From NCBI GenBank assembly GCA_049999725.1, contig JBNGIS010038784.1, positions 1 through 21,085 on the forward strand: 21,085 bases of DNA, given 5' to 3'. Origin of the DNA: Haplomitrium mnioides. Its lineage: Eukaryota > Marchantiophyta > Haplomitriopsida > Calobryales. Within the stretch, counting starts at the first letter, position 1; each line of letters opens with the position of its first letter. Below the pieces are notes generated by a model. That model saw only the letters and a program-made list of their open reading frames with translations. It searched no databases and was not told the DNA's origin. The position numbers were made by a program, and so were the translations under genes. Of the stretch, positions 9,597 to 19,504 are shown one piece after another.

Positions 9597-9609
9597 TAAC
9601 TCCCTCTTC
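9597..9609 (-). other. Polypurine tract of element B
   Basis: The minus strand just inside LTR2 reads GAAGAGGGAGTTA, an almost pure purine run directly next to the LTR terminus. It sits in the same place as the shorter tract of element A at 377-388. Confidence 0.65.
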
Positions 9610-9826
9610 AATTGTGAAGCGACCCCATGAACACCCTTCCCTGTTCATCGGTTTCGCTGCTTGGTTCTTTCATAGTGGTCACTGCTTGGCCGATCCAGTG
9701 TTGTTGAAGTGTAATTCTACAAAACACCCACACACACTAACGCACCCAACACACCTGCACACATACTTACATCCCGCTCCTTGGAACCTTCGATTGGATC
9801 ACCCTTTTCCCCTCTCCCTCCTCCTT

Positions 9827-10920
9827 CTAGTTTACATACCTCTTGAGACGGTCTAAATGCACTCCATTGGCAAACGTATGACCCTCCAATGTCTCCAATT
9901 CTGTTGACCCATTGTGATGCAGTTTCTTTAGCACAAAGGGGCCCATCCATCTGGTGTATAATTTCCCAAGCAAGTGCACAAATCTACAGTCATATAGCAG
10001 CACCAGGTTCCCCTCCCAAAGATCGGTCGGTTTCAACACCTTATCGTGCTACTGCTTCTACAATTGTTGTCGGTGTTCTAATCTTCCTTGGGCTTGATCT
10101 CTGGTTTCTTCAAGGCTCTCCAGTTGGTAAAGTCTCTCCCTCTTGCTCCGATCCTCTGCCATCCCCTCCTGCTCCAGCAGTCGCTTGGTGGGCACTTCAT
10201 ATTCCACTAGCACTACAGCGTGCTATCCGAAGACCAAAATATAGGGGCAGTGGCCCGTTGTGGTCTTGTAAGCCAGATTGTAGGCATGTGTTGTGGTGAG
10301 CAGCTTGAGATCCCAATCCGCCTTGTTCGCTACCACCGTCGTATTGAGGATCTTACCCATGATCCCGTTTGCTCTTTCGGTAAGCCCATTAGCCTTGGGG
10401 TGATGGGATGTGGTGCGTCAATGCTTGACCAAGTATCTGGTAGTCAGGTCCTTGAGTACTTGATTGATGAAATAGGTACCTTGGTCACTTACTAGCTTCA
10501 ATAGAGGTCCAAATCAATAAAACATCTGTTCATATAAGAACACAACCATTGTCTTGGCATCATCCTTCCGAATGGCTCTGGCTTCCACCCACTTTGTTGC
10601 ATAATCTGTGGCCAACAGGATGTATCTGTTGCCCCTGCGAGTGGAGGGTGCAATTGGGCCGATGAAATCAATCCCCCACTTTTCAAAAGGTGTCAAGAGA
10701 ATAATGAGGACCAAGGGATGGTGTTGATTAGCTGTTGGCCTCCCCGTCCTCTGGCATGAGTCACACCTATTCACCCAGAAGTGCACATCTTTGTGCAGCA
10801 CTAGTGGGCCATTAGTACCCTGCATCCAAAATCTTCTTGATGGTGGCATCTGCTGCAGAATGACCCCCCACCTCCTCTTCGTGCAAGGCCCTCATGACCA
10901 CCGTTGATTGATCTCACTCC
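9827..10920 (-). pseudogene. Element B integrase, decayed
   Basis: The pieces seen are the zinc domain (both His in ALHEEEVGGH, and CDSCQR), the catalytic core with D in GIDFIGP, D in SDQG and E in GLTERAN, and the C-terminal part with DLWEGNLVLLYD, RWMGPFVLKKLH and DRLKRYVN ending at 9827. Domain sequence and length match the element A copy, and again there is no chromodomain. The GYWWP block reads GY-stop-WP, and the next 30 bases are out of frame. More stops fall after EQMFY and within the core. The C-terminal domain (9827-10039) is intact and better preserved than in element A. Confidence 0.9.
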
Positions 10921-10925
10921 AGGCA

Positions 10926-11650
10926 TCACCTGATCATCCTATCGTACCCCCTCTTGTGCAACACCCCCTTGATCAACAGATATGGTCTCATCCTCCTGAG
11001 GAACACACCAACTTCCTCCATGTTGCTGCATGTCGGGATTTGAGCCGAACAGAGGAACTCTGCTATTGCAGCATAATTCGTGGCCGTTCTAGCTTTCACC
11101 TGAAACAAGTTCTCATCTGGGAATTCATTGTTCACCTCATGCGGATTGATTGGCCCAACAATTCGAGAGAAGAAGTCGACATTGCTATGCTTCCTCCTTG
11201 GCTTGATTCTCAATTCAAAGTTTAACTCCTACAAGAGCAACACCCACCTCGCAATCCGACCGGTCACATCCGATTTGTTCACCATGTACTTGAGTGCATT
11301 GTGATTAGTATGGAAGATCACCTTGAAATGCAGCAACTAGTGCCTGAATTTCTTCAAGGCATAGATGATTCCCAATGCTTCCCGATCCGAAGCAGAGTAA
11401 TTCTTCTCTGCGAGGGCCAGTAGCCTACCGGCAAAATAGATCGGATGATCCCTGCCTCTCTCATCCATATGGATCAACACTACTCCGATGTAGAAACCGG
11501 ACACATCAATCATCACGTGAAAATCCTGTCCCTAGCTAGGAGGCACTAGAATATGGGCACTTGCCAATCTTCTTTTCAACTCTGTGAAGCTTGCTAGCCT
11601 TTCGGAGGTGGCTTCAAAGGTGCTACCCCCTTTTTTCATCTGTGTGAGGG
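10926..11650 (-). pseudogene. Element B RNase H and linker, decayed
   Basis: RNase H blocks FHVMIDVSG, IGVVL, DHPIYFAGRLL and EALGIIYALKKF are visible, but the third catalytic position reads FHTNHNALKY where element A has FHTDH, so one aspartate is lost. Stops interrupt VPPS-stop-G (a Trp in element A), FRH-stop-LL (Tyr in A) and LLL-stop-EL (Gln in A). The linker from 11213 to 10926 is open and contains INPHEVNNEFPDENLF and YAAIAEFL, parallel to element A. It joins the reverse transcriptase in one frame. Confidence 0.87.
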
Positions 11651-12751
11651 GTAGAGCCACTGAGGCAAATTGGTTGATAAACCTCTTGTAGTACCCCACG
11701 CAACCCAAGAATCCTTACACCTCCTTCAAGTTGGTGGGAAATGAGACATTCATCCAGACGGCTATCTTCTCTTGATCCACTTCTATGCATCGACTGGAGA
11801 TCCGGTGTCCAAGGAGTATCCCCTCCACTCCGAAAAAACATTTTCCTGGATGCAATCTCAACTCCATTTCTCTGCACCGTTGAAGGGTGAGCCTCACATC
11901 CCGCTCGTGATCCTCCAGCTTCCCATACACCATGAAATCATTGATGAATACCTTCAAGAATTTCCTCAAATAGTCATGGAAGATGTTCATCATCATCCGT
12001 TGAAAAGTACTTGGTGCATTGCATAATCCGAATGGCATTCTTCGAAAGGCAAACACCCCTATTCTGTGGTGAATGCCATTTCGAGTTGATCCTCTTCTCA
12101 AATTTAAATTTGGTTATACTCGGAGCACCCGTTCAGGAAGCTATACACCTCTCGCCCCGCCACCAAATCCAGCACCCCATTTGTGAAAGGCAACAGATAG
12201 TGGTCCTTCTTCGTGGCCTCATTGAGCTTCCAAAAATCCTAGCACACTCAGATTTTCCTTTCACCATCTTACCCCACTTTTTTTGGCACCACCACCAGTG
12301 AGGACAGCTACTCACTGTTGAGGACCAAGTAGATGAAGTTTGCCTCCAACAGCTTGTCAATTTCCTCCTTCATCAGCAGGGAGAATCGGGGGTTCATTCA
12401 GTATTGTCGCTGTCTAACCGGAACTGATGTAGCCTCCAAGTCAATCCGGTGTTCTCCCAATTCTCTTAGAACTCCCTTCAAATCTACGTGGCTCCAAGCA
12501 AAGGCATTGCTGAAGTTACTCAGGAGTTGGGTGATTGCTTGCTCCGATTTTCTGGGTAATTCAGATCCGATGTGGAATGCTCGTCCCTCTTGGACCACCA
12601 CTTGGTTGTGTTTGGCTTCTCTCACCGCCCCCATCTCATTTCTCCATTGTGCCCCGTCCTCTTGCATCAAGGTCGCCAAACGCAACCCCCCTTCCACCCG
12701 GAGAGATTCTTTGAACTTTTCTGTTCCCGCCCCTTGTATTCTATAAGACAC
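11651..12751 (-). pseudogene. Element B reverse transcriptase, decayed
   Basis: The upstream linker (12398-12751) is open and holds FAWSHVDL and GEHRIDLEA, then a TGA precedes MNPRFSLL. Reverse transcriptase blocks follow: EEIDKLLEANFIY, KLNEATKKDHYLLPF, EYNQI, FAFRRMPFGLCNAPSTFQRMMMN. The catalytic box reads FIND: the first aspartate codon is AAT at 11940-11942, while 11937-11939 still codes Asp. Element A lost the other aspartate of the pair. Stops fall at Trp positions (such as SKWVSP and QIWI in the family), and a frameshift near 12100 joins two frames. LHPGKCFFGVEGILLGH marks the thumb region. Confidence 0.92.
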
Positions 12752-13470
12752 TTTGGACCCCTCCTGTCTTTCGGCCTTAGTGTTCTCATCTCATGTCCGA
12801 TCTTCCATGGATTCCTTCAACTAGTGCTCTGTTTTAGTTTGTTCTTCTATCTTAATTTGGTTTACAAGCACCACACCTTCTTCTACCAGATCCTCCTCTG
12901 TTGCCTCGCTCACCATTTAAACCCAGTAGTAGTACTCTGACTCTTCTTCCTCCTCGGACCACTCACTATCATATTCTTCTTCTGCTTAGTTCTCTCTCAA
13001 GTGAGGAACAGGTCCGTAGTGGACCACTGTCTTCTTGGGGCCAAACACCAATGTGAAATTCCCCTAGTTATGCAGGACTCGGGCCCCATACAGCTTGGGT
13101 CTCCCAATCAGCACAGGATATGGTGACGCTCTGGCTGGCCGCATGACTAGGTAATTCAGCTTAAACTCCTTTTCTCCGATGAAGGTGGGTACTTGGAGGA
13201 GTGAGCCCAATGGTTTCGCCCGGGATCCATCCTCCAGCCTCATGGCTCTGGATGTGGGTTGGAATTCCATGAATCCCAGCTTATGGGCGGTCTCTTCCAC
13301 CATTATATTTACTCCTACCCCTCCGTCTACAGACACCAATGACAAGGTGCACCTTGCAATCTGAATGTCAATCTCATGGGCCCCATTGTCCTCACACACT
13401 AGTTGCAGATCTGCGGGAGCTCCCACTCTGGGTAGCCTTCTCCTTCTCTTGGCTCCCATCAACAATTTGC
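12752..13470 (-). pseudogene. Element B aspartic protease region, decayed
   Basis: The protease loop reads SVDGGVGVNIM, DGG as in element A. MRLEDGSRAKPLG, EFKLNYLVMR and PVLIGRPKLY follow. The core (13064-13470) is uninterrupted and in the same frame as the Gag C-terminal part and the start of the reverse transcriptase. The ancestor therefore probably made Gag-Pol from a single frame. Stops appear only after VLHN and in the less conserved linker at about 12750-13060. Confidence 0.86.
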
Positions 13471-14400
13471 GGAGCTGCATTTTGTACAATGGGTTGTCCT
13501 TAATCAATTGGCCCATTGTGGCCGTAACATGGCAATCCTTCACATCTACTTGGATAATGTATAGGACGGGTTTCGCTCCATCTTCTGGGCCTGCGATCTT
13601 CACCCGTGCTTCTTTAATCCCTCCCTGCTGCTTGCGGACCTCCTTCAAGGTCTCCACCGCTTACTAATCCTCCTCGAGAGCTTCCAGATCCTCCAATTGC
13701 TTCCTCACGTGGTCTTGTTGCTTAGGATAGAACCACTTTGGATTATCCCTCTGATAATCCGAATCACTCAGTGACGAGATTGCTTGGGCCGCCCCCTTCT
13801 TGGCCTTCCGCTCACTTTTCCTCTGACTCTTCTTTTTGGCCTTTGCCCCGGCCCAAGTCACCACTCAAAAGCAATCTTCAAGGGCGGGTGTCTCCCATCC
13901 GTGCAATTCCGCCTCCTCCTCCTTCTCCAAGGCTATGAGATTGACAATTGCGGAGGGAGCGGGATTTGCGTCTGGCCTAGAGGATGCATCGTACCTTTTG
14001 CTAAGTGGGCAATTGACTGCCACCTGCCCCTCTTTCTTGCATTGGAAACATAAGGTAGGTGGTTGGCCATAACCGCTCTTCCATGGTTTTGGATAGTTAG
14101 AGGAAATGTGGTTGAGTTGGCTACAATTCCAACACACCATGATCGTTGTCCGGGGTGGTTGATTAGTGGCCCACTAGTTTTCTGGCCCTCCGCTTGCTTC
14201 TGCAGACCTGCTCAGGATGGTGCGAGGCCCCCCACTGATCTGATACACCGTCTTTAGGGCCTCCTCCATCACGTACTCCACTTCTTCCCTCACATACTCC
14301 GGTGCTTCCTCCCTCACATAGTACACTGCATTGTTTTCTACTAGGCATTCTTGAGGGGAGTGGTCATGTTTGTTACATCTCACACACTACACTCCGACTC
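13471..14400 (-). pseudogene. Element B Gag C-terminal part with three zinc knuckles
   Basis: Three CCHC positions are visible, in the same order as in element A. The first, CVRCNKHDHSPQEC, is complete but follows an in-frame TAG. The second, CWNCSQLNHISSNYP, keeps C, C and H, and its last Cys is Tyr as written. The third reads CFQCKKEGQVAVNC, with Gln in place of His. Between the first two is YVREEVEYVMEEALKTVYQISGG, shown here as conserved blocks EEVEYV and VYQISGG. A Lys-rich segment (AKKKSQRKSERKAKKGAAQA) and NPKWFYPKQQ precede the protease, with stops after LEDCF and at LEEDstop-stop. Confidence 0.84.
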
Positions 14401-15286
14401 TCCTAGTGGATAGGGTCCTACCTTCCGGTTTGATTCCTGCCATGAGGATGTTCACTACCTCCATCTTGGCGCTTAGCTCCTCAATTCGATCCCTCCCCCC
14501 TTGCTTCTTGCTTGTTTCAGGTTCACTTCTTCTGTATTTCCCTTTATTGTCCCCTTTATGTGGATGCACCTCTCTCTCCTTGGCCTGCCTCTTCTTCTTC
14601 GGATCTTTCTGTTTCTTCTTCCTCCAAGATGATCGGTCCTCCTCTGAGCTACTGCAGTCTGAGTTGCTCTCGCTTTCTGAGGAGTCCGTGGAACTTTCAT
14701 CCGTCTCCTCTTTGTTGTCTGAAGTGTCCGAGGAGTCATCGGACTCATACTTGGCCCGTGCTTTTCTACGGGAGCTCGTAATTACAGCCTTTACATTAGA
14801 TCGAGCTGCACTGATCGCCTCTTCAAGAGTGAATCCATTTGCCTCACCCAGGTCCCAATTCCCCTAGGTAGGGCTGCCAGGAACCATGCCATGAGCATCC
14901 CATCCGTGGTTGGGGGATTCAATTTCTTAGCCACCTTCTTGAATCTTTGGAGGAACTTCCTGACGGATTTTTTATTCTTCATCCTTAACTGACCCATTTT
15001 GATCAGCCTCTATCTCTTCTCCGATTCCTCGGAATTCTGCAATGAAGTCAACTTTGAAGGCTCCCCAGTCCCTCTTGACGTTGTCGGGCGAATCCTTGTA
15101 CCAAAGTTGGGCATCTCCCTTCAGGACTGTTGGCAGGATTCCAAATATTACGTGACTCTCTCCATTAATTTCCGCAGTGTTCTCCAGATCATCTAGCTAG
15201 GCATTGAGGTCGTCCTTCGGACGTCTCTTGAAGGATTTATATTTGAACTGGCCCTTCAATCCAGACCGTGGCACAGGGTTTGCCAT
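14401..15286 (-). pseudogene. Element B Gag capsid-like part, decayed
   Basis: The likely start is ATG at 15284-15286 (MANPVPRSGLKGQFKY). It is followed by a TAG in place of the Trp of the family phrase NAWLDDLEN, then ILPTVLKGDAQLWYKD, FLQRFKKVAKKLNPP and MLMAWFLAALP. Two compensating frameshifts, near 15005 and near 14850, take the 14791-14997 piece out of the frame used before and after it. A Ser/Asp/Glu-rich segment and a Lys/Arg-rich segment follow (about 14780-14570), as in element A. Confidence 0.87.
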
Positions 15287-16931
15287 CCCAATACTAGGTA
15301 ATGACAATTCCACTCACAACTCGATGCCTTCCTCCACTCTTCCTAAACAGACTCACAACTAGTTGCTCTGTTTCTCGGAGCTCTCCTTCACAATTGGACT
15401 GTGGATCCTTGGTGCACAAAGTGATGTCTTGGCTTCAGGTTGGTCTCAGGTTTCTGCAAACCTTAGGCCCTCCTTCTAGCGCCAAACATTCATGTCACTC
15501 CTCTCCTTCAAGCCTTAACCTTCACAAGTGCAACTTAGAAGGCAAGGGAGGACAAAAATAGGAGATTAAGGTTCTTTTGTGAGATGGCCCCTATCCAATT
15601 ATCTCTTTGAGGCCTTAGGGATTTCTCTTCACCTTACCAACCCTCTCTTCACCTCAATTATTCACAGCATCAGCCAACTGATCATTCAACCACAACACCA
15701 GAACATACATACACACAAACCCCATTAGCTTTGTTGAGATCTTCAAAGAAATTCAAGGTTCCCAAATCTAGACCCAGCTACCTTGTGTACACTTCAAGAG
15801 TAGAGTGGAATAACCGTTGTGTCATAGATCAATGGCAAGAGACTGAACTCCCCTTCACAAGGTTGTTTCAAGGTCTCAACAAATGGAATTCCTGCCTATT
15901 TTTGGTCTTGAATCACTTCTACACATTAAAATAGAGTACTGGAACAGAATGCAAGGACCTAGGATCACATGACTATGTTAAGAAACTTGACTCCCCTTTC
16001 ATAGAGCTATCATAGGGTCTGAACAACTGGAATTTATCTGAACCTAATCCTAGTTGCTTCTTATATCATATAACAGAATTCAAATCTATCTAACACATTC
16101 ATACACATTTACAAACATACTCCCTCATTGCACTTCACCAACATCAAAGACCTCACAGGACCATTGGGATTGATCTCCCAGCAGACTCCTCCTCAACTCG
16201 CCACATGAATCTTCCTTCCAATCCCCACACACACACCCATCTTCTAGATAGTTTTTCAACTTCCCTCACGAGAAGCCCTGGATTTACTTCCTCAGACTCA
16301 GAAGAGGATTTCTTTCACTTCCACCCCTAAAAGATAGTCCTCACAACTGTAGGTAGCTCACTCCACCTCTGAGCCTCGAACATGTCTTCTCCGCAGTATG
16401 CAAGCACTAGTGCAGCTACCCTCTTCTCAGCTCCACTTGAAAGATAACACCAGAGCACACTCTAAGCACTCTCGGTTGATGCTCTCGCACACGGAATTGC
16501 AGAGACGACCCCAAGATCCCACTTGCAGTCTCTCCCGAATTCTCAACAAAACAGATCCCCTTCAAATCACCCGTATCGATCCACCTCCGCCGCAGGTCCA
16601 CCCTTAGGGATGAGTTCACATGGATCATTCGAGCCTCTAGAGCTCCTCACTCAGTGATTCCCAACACCCCTTCAATCCACCTCCACCTCTGCTAGCCCCA
16701 TGTGCGAGTACACTCGCCTCACGCCGATTCTCACTAGAATCCAATTCTGCCTTACCTCGTTGCTTTTTACTTGTCCCGAGATTGCTTGCGTGTCTATAGT
16801 TTGCTTGCACACCAACCTCATCGAGTTCAAAGCCCGACGATATACTCCCCCTCAAGCTTTTGCCTTTGTGAATCCTTCATGTTAGAAAGGTCGTTATTCC
16901 CGTTAGGCTTGGACCCAGACGCATCAACAGA
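15287..16931 (-). other. 5' leader of element B
   Basis: This long untranslated region lies between gag and the LTR. It matches 6751-8164 closely from about 15492 onward and 6028-6750 more weakly. It contains the direct repeat near 15841 and 15984 and the decayed upstream frame at 16153-16720. No tRNA or other RNA gene is seen. The primer-site position next to LTR3 (16906-16931) is degenerate. Confidence 0.7.
16153..16720 (-). pseudogene. Decayed open frame in the leader upstream of gag (element B copy)
   Basis: This matches the frame at 7385-7960. It includes ALEARMIHVNSSLRVD, DTGDLKGICFVENSGE, then after a one-base deletion VAALVLAYCGEDMFEAQRW, and SSESEEVNPGLLVREVEKL, ending at the shared TGA (16153-16155). 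Positions that are stops in the displaced copy are Trp or Gln here. It keeps its own TAG and TGA in IF-stop-GWK-stop, where the third leader reads IFQRWKLS in the aligned frame. Function is unknown. Confidence 0.42.
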
Positions 16932-17004
16932 TGTCCCGTCTATTAGCGGTTTGCTTCCAAGTACAACGATCACACGTGGGTTGAGTATGAGGAATCTTGT
17001 AGGT

Positions 17005-17165
17005 TAAGATTCCGAAGATTCTCACAGAACCTAAGTCCGAAGAACCATTCGAAATAGAGTTCTGAAGAATCCAGTGGAAAAAGAGTCTAAAAGAATCTAG
17101 TGGATTCGCATCCAAAGATTCCCGAGGATCCGAGTCCAGAGAATCCAGCGGAACCCAGAGCCCCC
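17005..17165. repeat. Degenerate 24-bp repeats in LTR3
   Basis: Equivalent of the block at 8235-8395 in LTR2. Phrases such as GATTCCGAAGATTC, GAGTCTAAAAGAATC and GAGTCCAGAGAATCC recur at about 24-base spacing. Confidence 0.5.
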
Positions 17166-17179
17166 TGTTGACTATTCCT

Positions 17180-17530
17180 CCATTGCCGCCGTCCGATGTC
17201 GCATTCAATCAAGAAGTTGGACCGACGCTTTGACCTTGCTCCGTAGTTGGCCGCGGATCCCAAGCCGAAGAATCCAACAAGCAGGAAAGTCTGAAGGATC
17301 CTTTGGACTCCTCCAAAGTGCCACATGTCAAGGCTGACTTTCTTTCGTGGTTGCCATTCGACGCCGTTTTCAACAAGGAAGGAGGACCGCCGCGCTGACT
17401 TTGTTCCGTGGAATCCAATGGGCTCCTCTGAGTTGACACGTGTCCGCTGACTCTCTCAGACACTTGTGAGGACGCCACGTAATCTAAGGGAGCGCCATTC
17501 GATGTTGTTTTAAAAGGGGAAGCTTGACTG
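17180..17530. repeat. Degenerate ~155-bp repeat units in LTR3
   Basis: Anchors at 17214, 17379 and 17520 are spaced 165 and 141 bases apart, closely parallel to the 165 and 139 of LTR2. Units contain the GCCGTCCGATGTCG and TTGAC phrases found in LTR4. Confidence 0.6.
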
Positions 17531-17599
17531 TCGCATTGACCTGGTTTCGAAGAAGACCGAGGACACCATGAGCCTGCCACATTTTTGTAGAGACCTGCG

Positions 17600-17825
17600 G
17601 ACCTCTTGCGTCTGCCACGTCTCCGCTAAAGCCCCGCGGATACCCTGGGTCCGCCACCTCTCCGTAAAGATCCGCAGAACTCTTGGTCCCGCCACACACA
17701 AAGACCCGCAGACTCCTTGAAGGCGCCACGTAATCCACTGAATCTTCCGAAGTCCTTTGAAGACACCACGTAATCTGCTAAATCTCCTGGAGTCCTCCGA
17801 AGACGCCATGTTTCCACTAAGACTC
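17600..17825. repeat. ~40-bp tandem repeats in LTR3
   Basis: Units of the form GCCACGTAATCYRCTRAATC followed by TCCGAAGTCCT-GAAGA recur with about 40-base spacing, clearest at 17725-17810. They match the block at 8825-9050 in LTR2. Confidence 0.6.
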
Positions 17826-18367
17826 ATGGACACTGAAGGAAGGGGTCGCGGATCCCAATAGAACTCGTTTCGTGCTTGAGGGATCAGAGCGTTCCCCGAT
17901 CCTTGGCTTGGTCGCTGCTCATGAAGGCCTTGACGCTTCCTTTCTCTTCTCGATCTCCACTTCTGGTGTGCGCATCTGGGAGCTTGGGCTGGGGTCCCCA
18001 TCACTCTTGAGCGCTCTTGAATCTCCACCATGTAGCTCGGATCCTCCTCTTCTCGGCTGCTTGCCTTTGGTGGCATTCCTCCCTCCATGTTAGGCCTCGA
18101 TTCTCGCATCCCAATGATACTTACAAGCTCTTGTTTGCTTCCTTCGAAATTTAGTGGTGCCCCCCACTTGTCAACTACCATTGCTCCCTTCTCTCCTTTC
18201 GACATGGTCCTATTCCACTACTTTGACCCATGCGATCCGCTCCTACCCACAGATTGAAGTCGTTTTGTTGCTTTCGAGGCACTTTTACACTTACAAGAGG
18301 GAGATTGGTCCAACGTTGCTTTTGATGTTACGAATTCTATTTTAGCACCTCAAATCACTGGCTGACA

Positions 18368-18857
18368 TTCTCCTCCACGACACTTCACACTTCAACTCCC
18401 CTACTTACACACGGATTCACCAGCTAGTTTATACCCTCCATCATAGAGAAGCTTGGATTCACTTCCGCAAGCTTGGAAGAGGTCAGCTTAGCTTCCACCT
18501 CTGAAAGATAGTCCTCACGACTGCTAGACACACTCCACCAGATCTCAACCAAGTCTTCTCCACAGTGCACGTGCACTAACGCAGCCCCCCTTTGCCTTCG
18601 ATCTCCTTCTGAAATGGTAGCAGCAACACCCTTCTGATGCCACTGGGCGGAATCCCCTGCACAATCACGATTCACAAGCCTAGGCTGAATGCACCTGCCT
18701 CTCTCTCTCAAAATGATCCTCCTCTAACGCTAGTCCACCCTTTAGAATGGGTTCACCCAGATTGCCCGAGTCTCTAGAGCCTCCCGCTCCACGATTCTCG
18801 ACGCCCCTCTATTCCACCTCCACTCCTCTAGCCCTTGAACACAAGTCCACTCGCCTT
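18368..18857 (-). pseudogene. Truncated open frame in the element A leader
   Basis: This is the third copy of the leader frame. From 18711 to 18424 it is open for 95 codons and includes RGAALVHVHCGEDLVE and AEVNPS. Upstream in a related frame is SRIVEREALETRAIWVN, matching the other two copies. Several codons for shared residues differ only at silent positions from element B (for example Ala, Leu and Cys in AALV...CGED). Its downstream end is removed by LTR3. No start codon is assigned, and local indels shift the frame relative to B. Confidence 0.4.
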
Positions 18858-19067
18858 ACTCAATGGATTTTAGAATGCATCCCCAGTCCCTTGCTATCCT
18901 CTTGCACAAAAGCTTCAATCACGCCTCCAATCTTGTTCTCAGCCTCTTAGATTCGCAATATCTCTCACAATGCATCTATCCACGCAATCGTACACATTAA
19001 CACTTCGTGCCTCTCGCTGCTCCTCTCAAGACTCAGAACTCCATCTCCCTGTGTGCATGCACTCCTT

Positions 19068-19096
19068 CCCCCCCCTCTCCCCCCCTCCCCACCCCC
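19068..19096 (-). promoter_or_regulatory. Potential G-quadruplex tract in the element A leader
   Basis: Read on the minus (transcript-sense) strand the bases are G5-T-G4-A-G7-AGA-G8, four G runs with loops of one to three bases, the classic intramolecular G-quadruplex pattern. It lies about 50 bases downstream of the 5' LTR end, next to the putative primer site. Neither of the other two leaders has it. Confidence 0.7.
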
Positions 19097-19204
19097 TCCA
19101 ATTTTCCCCACGGTGGTAGATGGTGAGATGACTTCTCGTGGCGACACCTGTCCCGATCTGCTCCGAAGTCAACAGTAGGTTCCAAGGTTTTCGGGGATCT
19201 AGTC

Positions 19205-19450
19205 CGCAATTTTCCGCGAACTAACGAGTTTGAAGATTCTCGCAAAACTGAGTCCAAAGAATCCTGCAGAAAACGAGTTTGAAGAATCCCGCGAAAACGA
19301 CTCCAAAGAATCCTTCGGAAACGAGTTCGAAGAATCTCATGCAAACGAGTCTGAAGATCCCCGCGGAACAGAGTCCAAAGATCCCCACGGAACCAAGTTT
19401 GAAGATTTCCGCGGAACCGAGTCCGAAGATCTTTGCGGACCTGATGTGAA
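19205..19450. repeat. 24-bp tandem repeat block, left, in LTR4
   Basis: About ten units of the form AACGAGTTTGAAGAATCCCG follow one another at exactly or nearly 24 bases. Because 24 is a multiple of three, the plus strand stays open from 19230 and reads as an eight-residue repeat (NEFEESRE, NESEDPRG, TESKDPHG, TESEDLCG). This is most likely a by-product of the period and not a gene. Confidence 0.75.
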
Positions 19451-19504
19451 GAATCCCTCGGACCTTGAGTTTGAAGTTGCCTTTTCCTTCGATGTCGCCG
19501 TCTA

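Larger units (their letters stand above)
16932..18367 (-). repeat. B-type LTR (LTR3): 5' LTR of element B
   Basis: About 1436 bp from TGTCCCG to GGCTGACA on the plus strand, with a TGTC...GACA inverted terminal match. It aligns with LTR2 (8165-9596) over its full length, including the three internal repeat blocks. Its left neighbour is the B leader. Its right neighbour at 18368 is a different leader and not a matching target-site repeat: the five bases right of it are TTCTC and the five left of LTR2 are ACACC. Four TTGAC[C/T] cores are present. Confidence 0.85.
18368..19148 (-). other. Leader adjoining LTR4, cut by LTR3 (element A, right part)
   Basis: It is colinear with the B leader from about 16200 to 16790 (for example the GAGGACTATCTTT and CTCTAGAG blocks) but much more diverged than the copy at 6751-8138. 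It lies directly inside LTR4, which pairs with LTR1, so it is best read as the LTR-proximal leader of element A. It is broken at 18367/18368 by the outer end of LTR3. It carries part of the decayed upstream frame and a G-rich tract on the minus strand. Confidence 0.65.

Noticed and set aside
9717-9775. CA-rich stretch resembling a microsatellite
   Set aside because: It is short, imperfect and not in a regular repeat; it lies in the untranslated part between B integrase and the polypurine tract.
14370-14867. Plus-strand open frame of 165 codons
   Set aside because: Antisense to the low-complexity part of element B Gag.
17510-18205. Open minus-strand frame of 231 codons in LTR3
   Set aside because: It runs through the 40-bp repeat block. 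The matching part of LTR2 does not keep one equivalent long frame, and no domain is seen.
18625-18645. TGGCATCAGAAG on the minus strand, resembling an initiator-Met primer site (TGGTATCAGAGC)
   Set aside because: It matches only 9 of 12 bases and lies about 500 bases from the likely LTR4 end. The aligned places in the other leaders match less well (GCTCAGAG, GCTTAGAG). It stays a weak rival to the site beside the TGTC terminus.
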